DNA from: Leptodactylus fallax
Lineage: Eukaryota > Chordata > Amphibia > Anura > Leptodactylidae
DNA length: 64,000 bases
Assembly (NCBI GenBank): GCA_947044405.1
Contig: CAMRHE010000167.1
Location: 1,533,001 to 1,597,000, forward strand
Direction of reading: 5' to 3'
Within the stretch, counting starts at the first letter, position 1; each line of letters begins with the position of its first letter. Shown here one piece after another: positions 46,001-57,354 of this stretch. Both the position numbers and the translations under genes were made by a program. The notes under the pieces are model-generated. The model was given only the letters and a program-made list of their open reading frames with translations, was not told the origin of the DNA and searched no databases.

Positions 46001-46380
46001 TTAAAGGAGACCTTTCACCAACACCAACTCTTTCCATTCTTCAATAGGTTCTGCTCCACTGATACCGGTACAGTTGGAAATTTTTCTGTAGCTCCCACCA
46101 TTCCTGAGCAATCGGTGCTCTTATTTTAAACATCCAATATGATAATTAGGCTTTCTATTGTCTGGTGGGCGGTCCTAGCCTGTAGCAGATAGTCTGGGAC
46201 CGCCCACCAGACAGTAGACCATCTTATTAGCATATTGAGCGCTGAAACTAGCAGAAATGATTGTTTGGGAATGGTAGGGGCTACAGAAAAAATTCCAAAA
46301 GTGTCAGAATCAGTAGCGCAGCAACTAATGAAGGATACAAAGAGCTAGATTTGGTGATGGTCGTGAAAGGCCCCTTTTAA
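46001..46380. repeat. Foldback element FB-A, copy 3 (TTAA-bounded)
   Basis: TTAAAGGAGACCTTTCACCA at the left and the approximate complement GTGAAAGGCCCCTTTTAA at the right, with internal GTCTGGTGGGCGGTCC and GGACCGCCCACCAGAC. The best-preserved of the three copies. Confidence 0.88.
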
Positions 46381-47159
46381 ATATTCTGTGCTGCTGGGGG
46401 ATTCTGCTCCCTCTACAATAGAGCTATGACCTCCTACTTGCCTCCATTATGACACTTCTTCTGTTACATTCATCTCTATCTTCAATAAGCGACAGTTCAA
46501 CATCATGCTCTTCTTAAATCCTCTGGGCTGCTGTGGACCTTCCTTTTTCCACTGCATATTAATTTTATACAATGTATTCTCATGCAAGACTGACAGGCGA
46601 GCACAACAAGCGCTCTGCCTTGTATAAGTATCTTCTATGATAACGGGTAAGGAAAGATGCCAAGTAATTTGGGCTACGGGCGGTACAGTGCTGTAAAAAT
46701 CAGTGAATTGCATAATGAGCTGCGCAGGGTCAGAGCGCACTAGTAGCCCCCATCCCGCAGGCGTCCCCTGGCGCTGGCCTTGTGTGACTATGTAGAAATC
46801 TCGCCACGGTTGGTAATTAGAACAAATTAAAAAATATCAATGCTTCACGGCAGGAACTGGGAGGATCCATGGAGCAGATCTCAGCGGAGGAGACTGCAGG
46901 CTCAATCCATATCACACTCCAGCAGGCATCTTCTACATGTCTAATGGATGAGCGCTGCCCCCCGGACACACAGGCCTGGCTCATAATAACACACACAGAC
47001 AAAAAGATCCAAAATCTCTGTACTCCTGACATGCTGGAGATAGGAATCCTGCACAGACAGCACATAGTCCACAGCCCTGCGGGAGAGCCACATTATGTAT
47101 TTATATCTGGATGGAAAGGGCTGAGACAAGTGGTGTCCTGCCATGTTGTCTGTACTGTG

Positions 47160-48420
47160 CTGCTTAGCCGTGATGTATCTAAGACTATTATGTGGGATAC
47201 TGTCTGCTTAGCTGCTATATCTAAAGCTATTGCATGTAATATTATCTGCAGAGCTGTGTATCTACTGCTAACACGTATGATACTGTTTCCTGAACCTGTG
47301 TATCTAAGACTACCATGTATCATACTGCAAGCTGACCTGCTGTATCTAAGCCTATCACAGGAGATGCTGTCTGCTGAACTCCTATAACTAAAGCTATTGT
47401 GTATGATAAAGTCTGCTAAGCCTGTGTATCTACAGTTATAGTGTATGATACTGTCTGTGAGCTATTGTATCTAATCCTATCATGGGTGATGCTGTCTTCT
47501 GAGCTAGTGCATCGACTATATGACCTGTTAAACTGCGTAACTAGGCCTATCAAGTGTGAAATAGTCTAGTGAGCCTGTGTATCTAATTTTATCATGTGTG
47601 ATACCGTCTGCTAAACTGCTGTATCTAATTTTGTCATGTATAAAACTGCTGAGCTGCTGTATCTAAATAGAATGTGTGTAATACCATTTGCAGAGCCAGT
47701 GTATCCAATCCCATCCTGTGGGATACTGTCTGGTGGGCCTGTTTAGCTAAGCATATCATGAGTGATACAGCTCTATATAAGAAGCTATATCTAAGCCTAT
47801 TTCATAATGTCTGTGGAGATGTATCTAAACCTAATCAAGTTTCATACAGGTCTGCTAAGCTGAGGTATCTGAATCTACCATGTGTGATACTGTCTGGTTG
47901 AGGCACTGTATCTAATCCTATCATGTGTATCCTATCATGTGTGATACTGTCTGGTGAGCCTGTATATCTTGAGAAAGATCCTCTATTCCTAAGGACCAAA
48001 ACATTGCTTTTGGAATAAACCCAGATCTTTATATTTTTTTCACTATTTTGGAGCACTGCCTACTTTTTTTTTTTTCACAATTTTGGTCTTAGTGGGATCA
48101 CATGCTGGATCTCTGGGATTTGCACCCGTCTTGGTAAAGATTTTCATATGGGTGCTGCTCTAGACTTCTCCATTTTAAGCTTCTCATGAGTGATACAGTC
48201 TGCTAAGAAGATATATCTAAGACTATTTCATAACGTCTGTTGAGTTGTTGTATCTAAACCTAATCAAGTCTCATACAGGTCTGGTAAGCTGAGGTATCTG
48301 AATCTACCATGTGTGATACTGACTGCATGAGACAATGTATCTAATCCTATCATGTGTATCTCATCATGTGTGATAATGTCTACTAACTTGGAACATGTAA
48401 CGCTATAAGTATGGGTTCAC
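47160..48420. repeat. Degenerate 40-base tandem repeat with internal insertion
   Basis: Loose units like GTATCTAAGCCTATCATGTG then TGATACTGTCTGCTGAGC. At 47968-48175 it is interrupted by unrelated sequence. The block before it (47758-47955) is repeated after it (48183-48380), offset about 425 bases. Confidence 0.8.
47968..48175. repeat. Interspersed repeat inside the 47-48 kb array
   Basis: Carries GGAATAAACCCAGATCTTTA then a T-run and CACTATTTTGGAGCACTGCC. This looks like an interspersed-repeat fragment common in frog genomes. Class not determined. Confidence 0.5.
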
Positions 48421-49230
48421 ATCTGCATCAGAGTACCGCTGTTTTATTGGTCCGACTCTCTGTGGTGTCCGTTGTTCTGGTCTGTCGGAGGACCAGAAAA
48501 ACGGACACCAGAGATGATGTGTACACAGCGTAATATTTTATACTGACCCCCACGATGCTTCCTTTTCAGAATGTATCTAAACCTTTTCTGTGTGATACTG
48601 TCTGCTGAGCTACAGTATGTAAGTCTATTAACAGCATAATATGGAGTACGTACTAGGGGAATGAGCTGTCTAACAATGAGATCACAAACACCACAATCTG
48701 TATATGGAACCTGAGACCCCCCCCCGTTCTACAGATCAGCAGGGTCACAATGGTAGCAACTTTATAAGAATTGTTGGAAACTCTTTTATAAAATTCTGCA
48801 TGGTAAAGTATTAAAAATAGAAAAACTTCTTATATATCCTCCTTATATATCCCACAAAACGACCCAAATAGGCGAAAAATGTGGTCACAAATCACCGACA
48901 AATAAAGGTATCCTTCAGTCCATCACCACAAATTGTTTCATGTCAGTGATCACATCTAAGGACAGGGCCAAGAAAACTAAATAAAGAGCATTTCCTGCAA
49001 TTGTTGCCATATGCCAGTCACATCTGTGCCTCAACTTGTCCAAGATTAACCGGGTATTATCTGACTAACCAGTGAGGGAATTATTAACCAGGAAACAATG
49101 AAGAATAGAGAAAGCACAGAAATAATTCTCTGGATATAAATAGAAGTTGGCTAAAAGAAGATGATCCACAAACTGCCCTGATGAGATGCTACAGACGACC
49201 TCTTACAGGGGTTATTTGATTAAACTACAC
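48421..49230. other. Intron sequence without recognised features
   Basis: A short hairpin-like MITE fragment lies near 48415-48545 (CGGACACCA and TGGTGTCCG arms). The rest is unremarkable. Confidence 0.4.
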
Positions 49231-49386
49231 CTATGCACAAGAATATAACTACTATAATACTGCTCCTATGTACAAGAATATAACTACTATACTACTGCTC
49301 CTATGTATAAGAATATAACTACTATAATACTGCTCCTATGTACAAGAATATAACTACTATAATACTGCTCCTATGTACAAGAATAT
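49230..49386. repeat. 35-base minisatellite, short array
   Basis: About 4.4 units of TATAACTACTATAATACTGC then TCCTATGTACAAGAA. The same unit forms the arrays at 51752-52085 (inverted) and 57355-58603. Confidence 0.92.
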
Positions 49387-50139
49387 GGACCATAAAGAAT
49401 TGTGAACAGTCTCATTCATAACTGTGTGTTAATAATGCTGTTCACAGGGTAAACGCAGCAGAACTTCACCCCATACAATACATCCTGATGAGAATATTAT
49501 AAGAATCCAGGACTATATACATGAGGATCAGTAGATGATGTCACATGATGTGCTGTTTGATTCCTCCCGTATCTGCGGCAGTGCTCAGTGTGCGTACAGA
49601 TAAGGAAATGTTACTGTGCTTATGTAGCTTTCTCCACAATCGCAGCCAATGATTCTTCTGAGCCTCTCCTGTCACACTACATCAGCTCGAACAGCCGTGA
49701 AGCCAGAGACTGCACAGAGTATGGGAGCCAGGCTCCTTGCTGTGTGCTCTGGTGCCTGTAGGAGAAAAGAGGATTCTGGGAAGAGCCGTGTGTCGCTACC
49801 GCCCTGTGTGAGGTTAAGTGAATGGGACAGGACGTCATTGTGCTATGCTTTGTGTGATTATCTTTTAAGATGGCCTGCGGAGGAGGAGAAAGCAGCAGTT
49901 GTTAAGTAAGAGATGTACATGGACTATAATAGTGTAATTTTTAGTAGCTATTAGATGGAACCTGGAAATGAGAGTGTGGAACATCTCTAGCACTGTATGT
50001 AAAATAATAACAGGAGGTCACTAGGAAAGTCACCTGATGATGGTAATTTATATACTGCCAATACATGACTGTATTATAGTAGTTCTGTTATTGTATATTG
50101 TTGGCAGTTTTAAACGCAAAGCTATAGTACAGTATTATA

Positions 50140-51740
50140 AAGTGGGGAAAAAAGTATTTAGTCAGTCACCAATTGTGCAAGTTCTCCCACTTAAAAAGAT
50201 GAGGCCGGCCTGTAATTGTCATCATAGGTAGACCTCAACTATGAGAGACAAAATGAGAAAACAAATCCAGAAAATCACATTGTCTGATTTTTTAAGAATT
50301 TATTTGCAAATTATGGTGGAAAATAAGTATTTGGTCAATAACAAAAGTTCATCTCAATACTTTGTTATATATCCTTTGTTGGCAATGACAGAGGTCAAAC
50401 GTTTTCTGTAAGTCTTCACAAGGTTGGCACACACTGTTGCTGGTATGTTGGCCCATTCCCCCATGCAGATCTCCTCTAGAGCAGGGATGTTTTGGGGCTG
50501 TCGCTGGGCAACACGGACTTTCAACTCCCTCCAAAGGTTTTCTATGGGGTTGAGATGTGGAGACTGGCTAGGCCACTCCCGGACCTTGAAATGCTTCTTA
50601 CGAAGCCACTCCTTCGTTGCCCTGGCGGTGTGCTTGGGATCATTGTCATGCTGAAAGACCCAGCCACGTTTCATCTTCAGTGCCCTTGCTGATGGAAGGA
50701 GGTTTGCACTCAAAATCTCACAATACATGGCCCCATTCATTCTTTCATGTACACGGATCAGTCGTCCTGGTCCCTTTGCAGAGAAACAGCCCCAAAGCAT
50801 GATGTTGCCCCCCCCATGCTTCACAGTAGGTATGGTGTTCTTTGGATGCAACTCAGCATTCACTCTCCTCCAAACACGACGAGTTGTGTTTCTACCAAAC
50901 AGTTCTACTTTGGTTTCATCTGACCATATGACATTCTCCCAATACTCTTCTGGAACATCCAAATGCTCTCTAGCAAACTTCAGACAGGCCCGGATATGTA
51001 CTGGCTTAAGCAGGGGGACACGTCTGGCACTGCAGGATCTGAGTCCCTGGCGGTGTAGTGTGTTACTGACGGTAGCCTTTGTTACGTTAGTCCCAGCTTT
51101 CTGCAGGTCAGTCACTAGGTCCCCCTGTGTGGTTCTGGGATTTTTGCTCACCATACTTGTGATCATTTTGACCCCACAGAGTGACATCTTGCGTGGAGCC
51201 CCTGATGGAGGGAGATTATCAGTGGTCTTGTATGTCTTCCATTTTCTAATTATTGCTCCCACAGGTGATTTCTTCACACCAAGCTGCTTGCCTATTGCAG
51301 ATTCAGTCTTCCCAGCCTGGTGCAGGTCTACCATTTTGTTTCTGGTGTCCTTCCACAGCTCTTTGGTCTTCACCATAGTGGAGTTTGGAGTGTGACTGTT
51401 TGAGGTTGTGGACAGGTGTCTTTTATACTGATAACAATGTCAAACAGGAGCCATTACTACAGGTAATGAGTGGAGGACAGAGGAGCCTCTTAAAGAAGAA
51501 GTTACAGGTCTGTGAGAGCCAGAAATCTTGCTTGTTTGTAGGTGACCAAATACTTATTTTCCACCATAATTTGCAAATAAATTCTTAAAAAGTCAGACAA
51601 TGTGATTTTCTGGATTTGTTTTCTCATTTTGTCTCTCATAGTTGAGGTCTACCTATGATGACAATTACAGGCCGGCCTCATCTTTTTAAGTGAGAGAACT
51701 TGCACAATTGGTGGCTGACTAAATACTTTTTTCCCCACTG
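50140..51740 (-). mobile_element. Tc1/mariner element C, 1.6 kb, intact
   Basis: A third Tc1 family. The ends are inverted repeats of about 200 bases starting (C/A)AGTGGGGAAAAAAGTATT. TA duplications lie at 50138-50139 and 51741-51742. The terminal repeats are nearly identical and the transposase is uninterrupted, so this is the youngest-looking element in the window. Similar ends are known from salmonid and frog Tc1 families. Confidence 0.96.
50354..51376 (-). CDS. Tc1 transposase, full-length open frame (element C)
   Basis: A 340-residue protein starting [20 protein letters not shown], the normal Tc1 length. The N-terminal helix-turn-helix region (about 1-110) binds the element ends. The catalytic core has [20 protein letters not shown] and NPIENLW. 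Exactly 34 residues separate the second Asp from the Glu (DD34E). The enzyme would cut and paste the element at TA sites. One oddity is [11 protein letters not shown], where Tc1 proteins normally have PDLN, so an otherwise conserved Asp is His. That residue is not one of the catalytic three, but activity cannot be assumed. Confidence 0.95.
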   Translation of the reverse strand: MVKTKELWKDTRNKMVDLHQAGKTESAIGKQLGVKKSPVGAIIRKWKTYKTTDNLPPSGAPRKMSLCGVKMITSMVSKNPRTTQGDLVTDLQKAGTNVTKATVSNTLHRQGLRSCSARRVPLLKPVHIRACLKFAREHLDVPEEYWENVIWSDETKVELFGRNTTRRVWRRVNAELHPKNTIPTVKHGGGNIMLWGCFSAKGPGRLIRVHERMNGAMYCEILSANLLPSARALKMKRGWVFQHDNDPKHTARATKEWLRKKHFKVREWPSQSPHLNPIENLWRELKVRVAQRQPQNIPALEEICMGEWANIPATVCANLVKTYRKRLTSVIANKGYITKY

Positions 51741-51751
51741 TATATAGGGAG

Positions 51752-52085
51752 TGTTATAGATTCTTGTACATCATAGGAGGTAGTATTATAGTAGTTAATA
51801 TTCTTGTATACAGGACCAGTGTTATAGTAGTTATATTCTTGTACATAGGAGGCAGTATTATAGTAGTTATATTCTTGTACGTAGTGGGCAGTATTATAGT
51901 AGTTATATTCTTGTACATAGGAGCAGTATTATAGTAGTTATATTCTTGTACATAGGAGGCAGTATTATAGTAGTTATATTCTTGTACATAGGAGCAGTAT
52001 TATAGTAGTTATATTCTTGTACATAGGAGGTAGTATTATAGTAGTTATAGTCTTGAACATAGGGGGCAGTAATATAGTAATAAAA
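51752..52085. repeat. 35-base minisatellite, inverted array
   Basis: About nine units in the reverse orientation (TTCTTGTACATAGGAGCAGT then ATTATAGTAGTTATA). It starts within a few bases of the right end of Tc1 element C. A short matching piece (cagtattata) precedes the left end, so the transposon may have inserted at the edge of the array. Confidence 0.92.
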
Positions 52086-52319
52086 GGTCAATGCTGTATG
52101 CTGAACATTTTAGTACAAACCTTGTAAGGACCCCACACCTTTTAAGTGGTAACAGTTTGTTTATTTATTTACCACGCTCTCGATACAATTCAGTCGGCGT
52201 TGTCATAATAATGTGGAGCTGATGATTGGACTCATTACTAAATAATCAGGAGCAGAATACAACAGTTCATTTGAAGATCTGTTCCCAGTCTCCATAAGTG
52301 ACACAGTGGAAGGAGCCAA

Positions 52320-52560
52320 CTTTAGAAAATGAACTTCAGTTCAATTAATTATTGGCCGACTTGCAGCCAAGCGCTTTTATGGCAGATCCTTCCTAATTTA
52401 TTGGCCAGAGAAGCCGAGCATTTTGCTGTTGGGAAGGCTTTTATTTCCGTACGCCTTTTCGGGATAACTCGAGGCTGCTGGAAATTGTGAGCGCGGTAGA
52501 TTAGACACCAAACAAAAGCACCAAGAAACAAGCGAGCACAAACAAAACACAAAGAGACTA
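52320..52560. promoter_or_regulatory. Candidate conserved non-coding element in intron 1
   Basis: A non-repetitive, compositionally balanced block between repeats. It contains clustered homeobox-type cores (CAATTAATTATTGG, CCTAATTTATTGG) and a CTCGAGGC site. It has no coding frame of note. The regulatory role is inferred only from its appearance. Confidence 0.3.
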
Positions 52561-52734
52561 AATAAACTGGCGCTGGAAACGAGAAGCGTAAATGAATGAA
52601 GTGACTAAACAGTATTTGGAGATCAATTAAAGTGCGTTAATGTTTTTATGGAAATAAACTCTATCAATGTATCAGGTTCTGCAACTTTCTAATAGACATT
52701 ATGGTTGATTTTTTTTCAAATCTCAAAGAAGGGT

Positions 52735-52968
52735 AAGGGTGGGATCACACAGGATGAGAGCAATGGACATTAGACAACAGATGCAGATGAAGCCCTCTCT
52801 GCCTGGTGTCCATCAAGTTTTTTACATTATAGCCAGCGGGTACAGACGCTGACGAATGAGACTCTGACTCTGTGTCCATTACTTTACTACTGTTATTACA
52901 GTCTGTGGCTGTCATCCATCATAGTGTCCGTTGCTCTCATCCTAACGGTAGTGTGAACAAACGCTAAT
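52735..52968. repeat. Palindromic MITE-like element
   Basis: Left arm GGATCACACAGGATGAGAGC then AATGGACA, and right arm TGTCCGTTGCTCTCATCC then a GTGTGAAC end. The arms are inverted over about 30 bases. Class unknown. Confidence 0.65.
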
Positions 52969-53344
52969 ATTTCTGTTTATGTTCAGAGACTGAAAACCCA
53001 TAACACATCATTCAAGGAATGAACAGAAATAACGTTACTGAAGATTATGTTACACTGAAGGACAGAATTATCTGATACGCGATCATCTAAGAGTCTGAGC
53101 CAAGTGATTTATCAAGAACTTTTAAGGGTCTGTAAGCATCAGTGAAGGAATGGAGAACTATGTAGAAGGAGTTTGCATTTCTTTATTCCTTACTATAATA
53201 TTCTCAAGAATAAGCAACTAAAGTCCTGAGTGTGAATATCTCCCCAGATGCCCAAGTGATATAATGTAAGCCAAACATGACATTAGAACAGAGTGTAAAC
53301 CACAGGCTGCTCATAATATAATGTTAGTCAAATATACTTCCGTC

Positions 53345-54880
53345 ACAGTGTGTCAACCACAGCTCCCCCACAACAGTGTGTCATCTACAGATCCCCCATA
53401 ACAGTATGTCATCTACAGATCCCCCCATAACAGTGTCATCTACAGATCCCCCATAACAGTGTGTCATCCACAGATCCCCATAACAGTGTGTCATCTACAG
53501 GTTCCCCATAACATTGTGTCATCTACAGATCCCCCATAACAGTGTGTCATCTACAGCTCCCCCATAACAGTGTGTCATCTACAGATTCCCCATAACAGTG
53601 TGTCATCTACAGATCCCCCATAACAGTGTCATCTACAGATCCCCATAACAGTGTGTCATCTACAGATCCCCCATAACAGTGTGTCATCCACAGATCCCCA
53701 TAACAGTGCGTCATCTACAGATCCCCATAAGTGTGTCATCTACAGATCCCCCATAACAGTGTGTCATCTACAGATCCCCCATAACAGTGTCATCTACAGA
53801 TCCCCATAACAGTGTGTCATCTACAGATCCCCATAAGTGTCATCTACAGATCCTCATAACAGTGTGTCATCTACAGATCCCCCATAACAGTGTCATCCAC
53901 AGATCCCCATAACAGTGTGTCATCTACAGATCCCCATAAGTGTGTCATCTACAGATCCTCATAACAGTGTGTCATCTACAGATCCCCATAACAGTGTCAT
54001 CTACAGATCCCCCATAACAGTGTGTCATCCACAGATCCCCATAACAGTGTGTCATCTACAGGTTCCCCATAACATTGTGTCATCTACAGATCCCCCATAA
54101 CAGTGTGTCATCTACAGCTCCCCCATAACAGTGTGTCATCTACAGATTCCCCATAACAGTGTGTCATCTACAGATCCCCCATAACAGTGTCATCTACAGA
54201 TCCCCATAACAGTGTGTCATCTACAGATCCCCCATAACAGTGTGTCATCCACAGATCCCCATAACAGTGTGTCATCTACAGATCCCCATAAGTGTGTCAT
54301 CTACAGATCCCCCATAACAGTGTGTCATCTACAGATCCCCCATAACAGTGTCATCTACAGATCCCCATAACAGTGTGTCATCTACAGATCCCCATAAGTG
54401 TCATCTACAGATCCTCATAACAGTGTGTCATCTACAGATCCCCCATAACAGTGTCATCCACAGATCCCCATAACAGTGTGTCATCTACAGATCCCCATAA
54501 GTGTGTCATCTACAGATCCTCATAACAGTGTGTCATCTACAGATCCCCATAACAGTGTCATCTACAGATCCCCCATAACAGTGTTTCATCTACAGATCCC
54601 CATAACAGTGTGTCATCTACAGATCCCCCATAAGTGTGTCATTTACAGCTCCCCCATAACAGTGTGTCATCTACAGATCCCCATAAGTGTGTCATCTATA
54701 GATCCCCATAACAGTGTGTCATCTACAGATCCCCATAACAGTGTCATCTACAGATCCCCCATAACAGTGTTTCATCTACAGATCCCCATAACAGTGTGTC
54801 ATCTACAGCTCCCCCATAACAGTGTGTCATCTACAGATCCCCCATAACAGTGTGCTATCTACAAAACTCCCATAAGCACA
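53345..54880. repeat. 27-base minisatellite, about 1.5 kb
   Basis: Nearly 60 units of CCCCATAACAGTGTGTCATC then TACAGAT, with length variants lacking GTGT or ACAGT. A block of 561 bases is itself duplicated (see 53430-54590). Long open frames here are a by-product of the repeat. Confidence 0.95.
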
Positions 54881-55370
54881 TGTTAGCCACATACGTCTCC
54901 ATGAAAGAGTGTTAGGTATCATTAATTGGTAGAGACCGAGTATATTACAATTGACTTTTAGGCCAGACATAATCTATACCCCACTTGTACTTGTTCTGCC
55001 ATTATTAAATCTGTCGTCCATGGAATAAGGGGGTGTAAACCCAGAACTCAGCAATCCAGTGAAAAATGCAATTTGCCTTAATCAAGTTAAGATGAGAATA
55101 CCCCTTCCACCTACAGGAGGGAAGGAAGTGATTCAGTGTCTGCTATTAGATACAATTTGCAGGGCCATGCAGAAAATACCCAGCTGTGTGCTGAGCACTG
55201 GACAGGCAGCCAGCTGCGTACATGGACCTAATTGTAATTACCGTGTTATGGCAGAGGGATCCCTGTCACCATCAATACAGGTAGATGCCTAATGTGCCCT
55301 GAAAAGCATCTTGGTACAGAACAGAGGAAGCATGACACGTACAAAGTACAGCACTAAGTATACCTCAAGA

Positions 55371-55555
55371 TTCCCAGGTTATACCAGCATGGTCTATATC
55401 ACTATATACAAGAAGATGTATAACTTATACCAGCTGTACATATATAATTATATACAGGAGATACCCAGGTTATACCAGCATGGTCCATATCACTATATAC
55501 AAGAAGATGTATAACTAATACCAGCTGTACATATATAATTATATACAGGAGATAC
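55371..55555. repeat. Tandem duplication, period about 91 bases
   Basis: Two copies starting CCCAGGTTATACCAGCATGG at 55373 and 55464, with few differences. Confidence 0.9.
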
Positions 55556-57240
55556 CTATTTTATAGCTGACTATGGGATGACACAAGGTCGCTCCTTTGC
55601 AGAGCCAAGGTCAGTGAATTGCCAACTGTCAGGTCTGTTTATGGCAGGAAGTGAGAATGAAAGTAGGCCAAGTGTAGAAAGCCCTGGAGTGAGTGTGAAG
55701 ACGTCTCATATATGTACACTATATTAGATCTGAATACTAGTAAGACCTCCACCAGGATAATATCACTTTTTCACATTAATAGCTATTGTATTATATTTAA
55801 AGGATGTTCCAAATTTATCAAATAAATGATAAATGTTATTCTTGTACATATCAATTTATGACAAATTATTGTACGTACATCCATGCTGGGCTGTATTGGT
55901 ATAAGGAACCATACTGAAATATGTCATAGTGGATATTATAACCCTTCATTCAGGGGTTGGAAGAGTAGTGACAACCACTCTGGACACTTCTGTGGCAGGA
56001 AGGGGTCCATCATGGACATAGCTGGGTGGGCAATTGTGGCAAGTTCTTGGTCACATACAGTGGTGAGGATCCAAACAGAGCCAAAGGTCCTTAGTGAGCA
56101 GTATGGATGATCACCTGAGGCTCCAAGGGGTCACGTGGCAGCACAAATATTGGTACCATATTGTCTTTTGTTGTGGCTTTTGAGAAAGCTGCTTTGAGCA
56201 AGAATCAGCAGGACCTACTCACACACAGTCACATGTTCAGATGTGTACAGGTCCTGATACTAATAAAAGACCTGCACATATGAGATGAAGGGTAGTGTGA
56301 GCAGCTGGGCAAATGTATGAGATCTCTATTAGTTTAGTCTGGTGTCATTATTTATAAGTTCTTTTTAGGTCTACATTTCTTCACGGGGTCTGAAGATACT
56401 TCTGTTGCTATAAAGGGTGGGTTGGCTGAAGAAACTGGAAGCAAAGGTGTCTCAGTACCATATTCTGCATTTGTGAGAAGTTGTCAGGGTGGTCTGGGCC
56501 AGAAGGAGGAGAAAAGGAAAAAGTACGATTGTCACTAAAATACTAGAGGAGCTTCACCTCTCCACATGTGTCTGTTTTAGTAAATCTCTGTATTCCACAA
56601 AATGTCTCTGTGTAGCCAAGGTCAATTGTCAATGCCAGCACACAGATAGAGATAGACAGTGTTAAATATAGATACAGGGTGGCAGTAGTGGCAGTAGAAA
56701 AAGTTGGGGGAGGCAAAGCCTTGGGAACAGCCCAGAGTCTATAATCTATTAACTCCACCACTGGAGGCGCTCTGTCTTAAGAGGTGTTTACATGAAAACA
56801 TCTGGGATGATGAAGAACAGGAGGGGCACTGTACAGAACGTAACACAAAAGGAGAAAAGATCATCTTTACTTCCTATTCATGGACTTGGTTGAGTAGATG
56901 TATCAGAACCTGTGAGACCGGTCTCCAGCGAGAAGTATAAATTACATGTGACCTGAATTCTGGAAAACTGCCTTCTTACGTTTCTTTCAGAAAATCACAA
57001 ACTAAACATAAAGGTCTCTAAATATTCGTGCCATGCACAGAATCTCCCATTATTCAGCACTGCTCTGTTATGTCATCATAATATGCAACAATGCACTGAA
57101 GTTTTGTTACATCAGCTAAATTTAGGGACTATGGCTGAAAGGTATGGCTGAATCAAATACTGCTAAAAATAGGGAGGAAATATATGTAATATGTAAATGA
57201 GTAGGAGGGTAGCACAATAACAATCATGACTTCTAATGAT
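55556..57240. other. Unique intron sequence
   Basis: About 1.7 kb with no recognised element, exon or tandem repeat. Open frames are short and without coding character. Confidence 0.4.
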
Positions 57241-57354
57241 TGTCCCCTATAATGTCCCCCACGCAAAAAACTAAAACAAAAAAACTTAAAAAATTTAAAA
57301 AAAAAAAACTACTAAAATACTCCCCCTTTTTAAAAAAAAAAAAAAATAAAAAAT

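Noticed and set aside
46869..47387. 172-residue plus-strand open frame
   Set aside because: Its second half is made of the degenerate 40-base tandem repeat and no splice or protein-family signal was seen.
49649..49909. 86-residue plus-strand frame in intron 1
   Set aside because: Some GC enrichment, but no promoter, splice partner or recognisable domain.
50727..51395. 222-residue plus-strand open frame
   Set aside because: It is antisense to the intact Tc1 transposase and has no independent coding signature.
54476..54847. Open frames encoding a repetitive CHLQIP/STDPHNSV protein
   Set aside because: Translation of the 27-base minisatellite. The absence of stops comes from the repeat, not from selection.
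53345..54880. Regular repeats with short gaps, considered as a CRISPR array
   Set aside because: Units abut without unique spacers and the window is vertebrate. It is a minisatellite.
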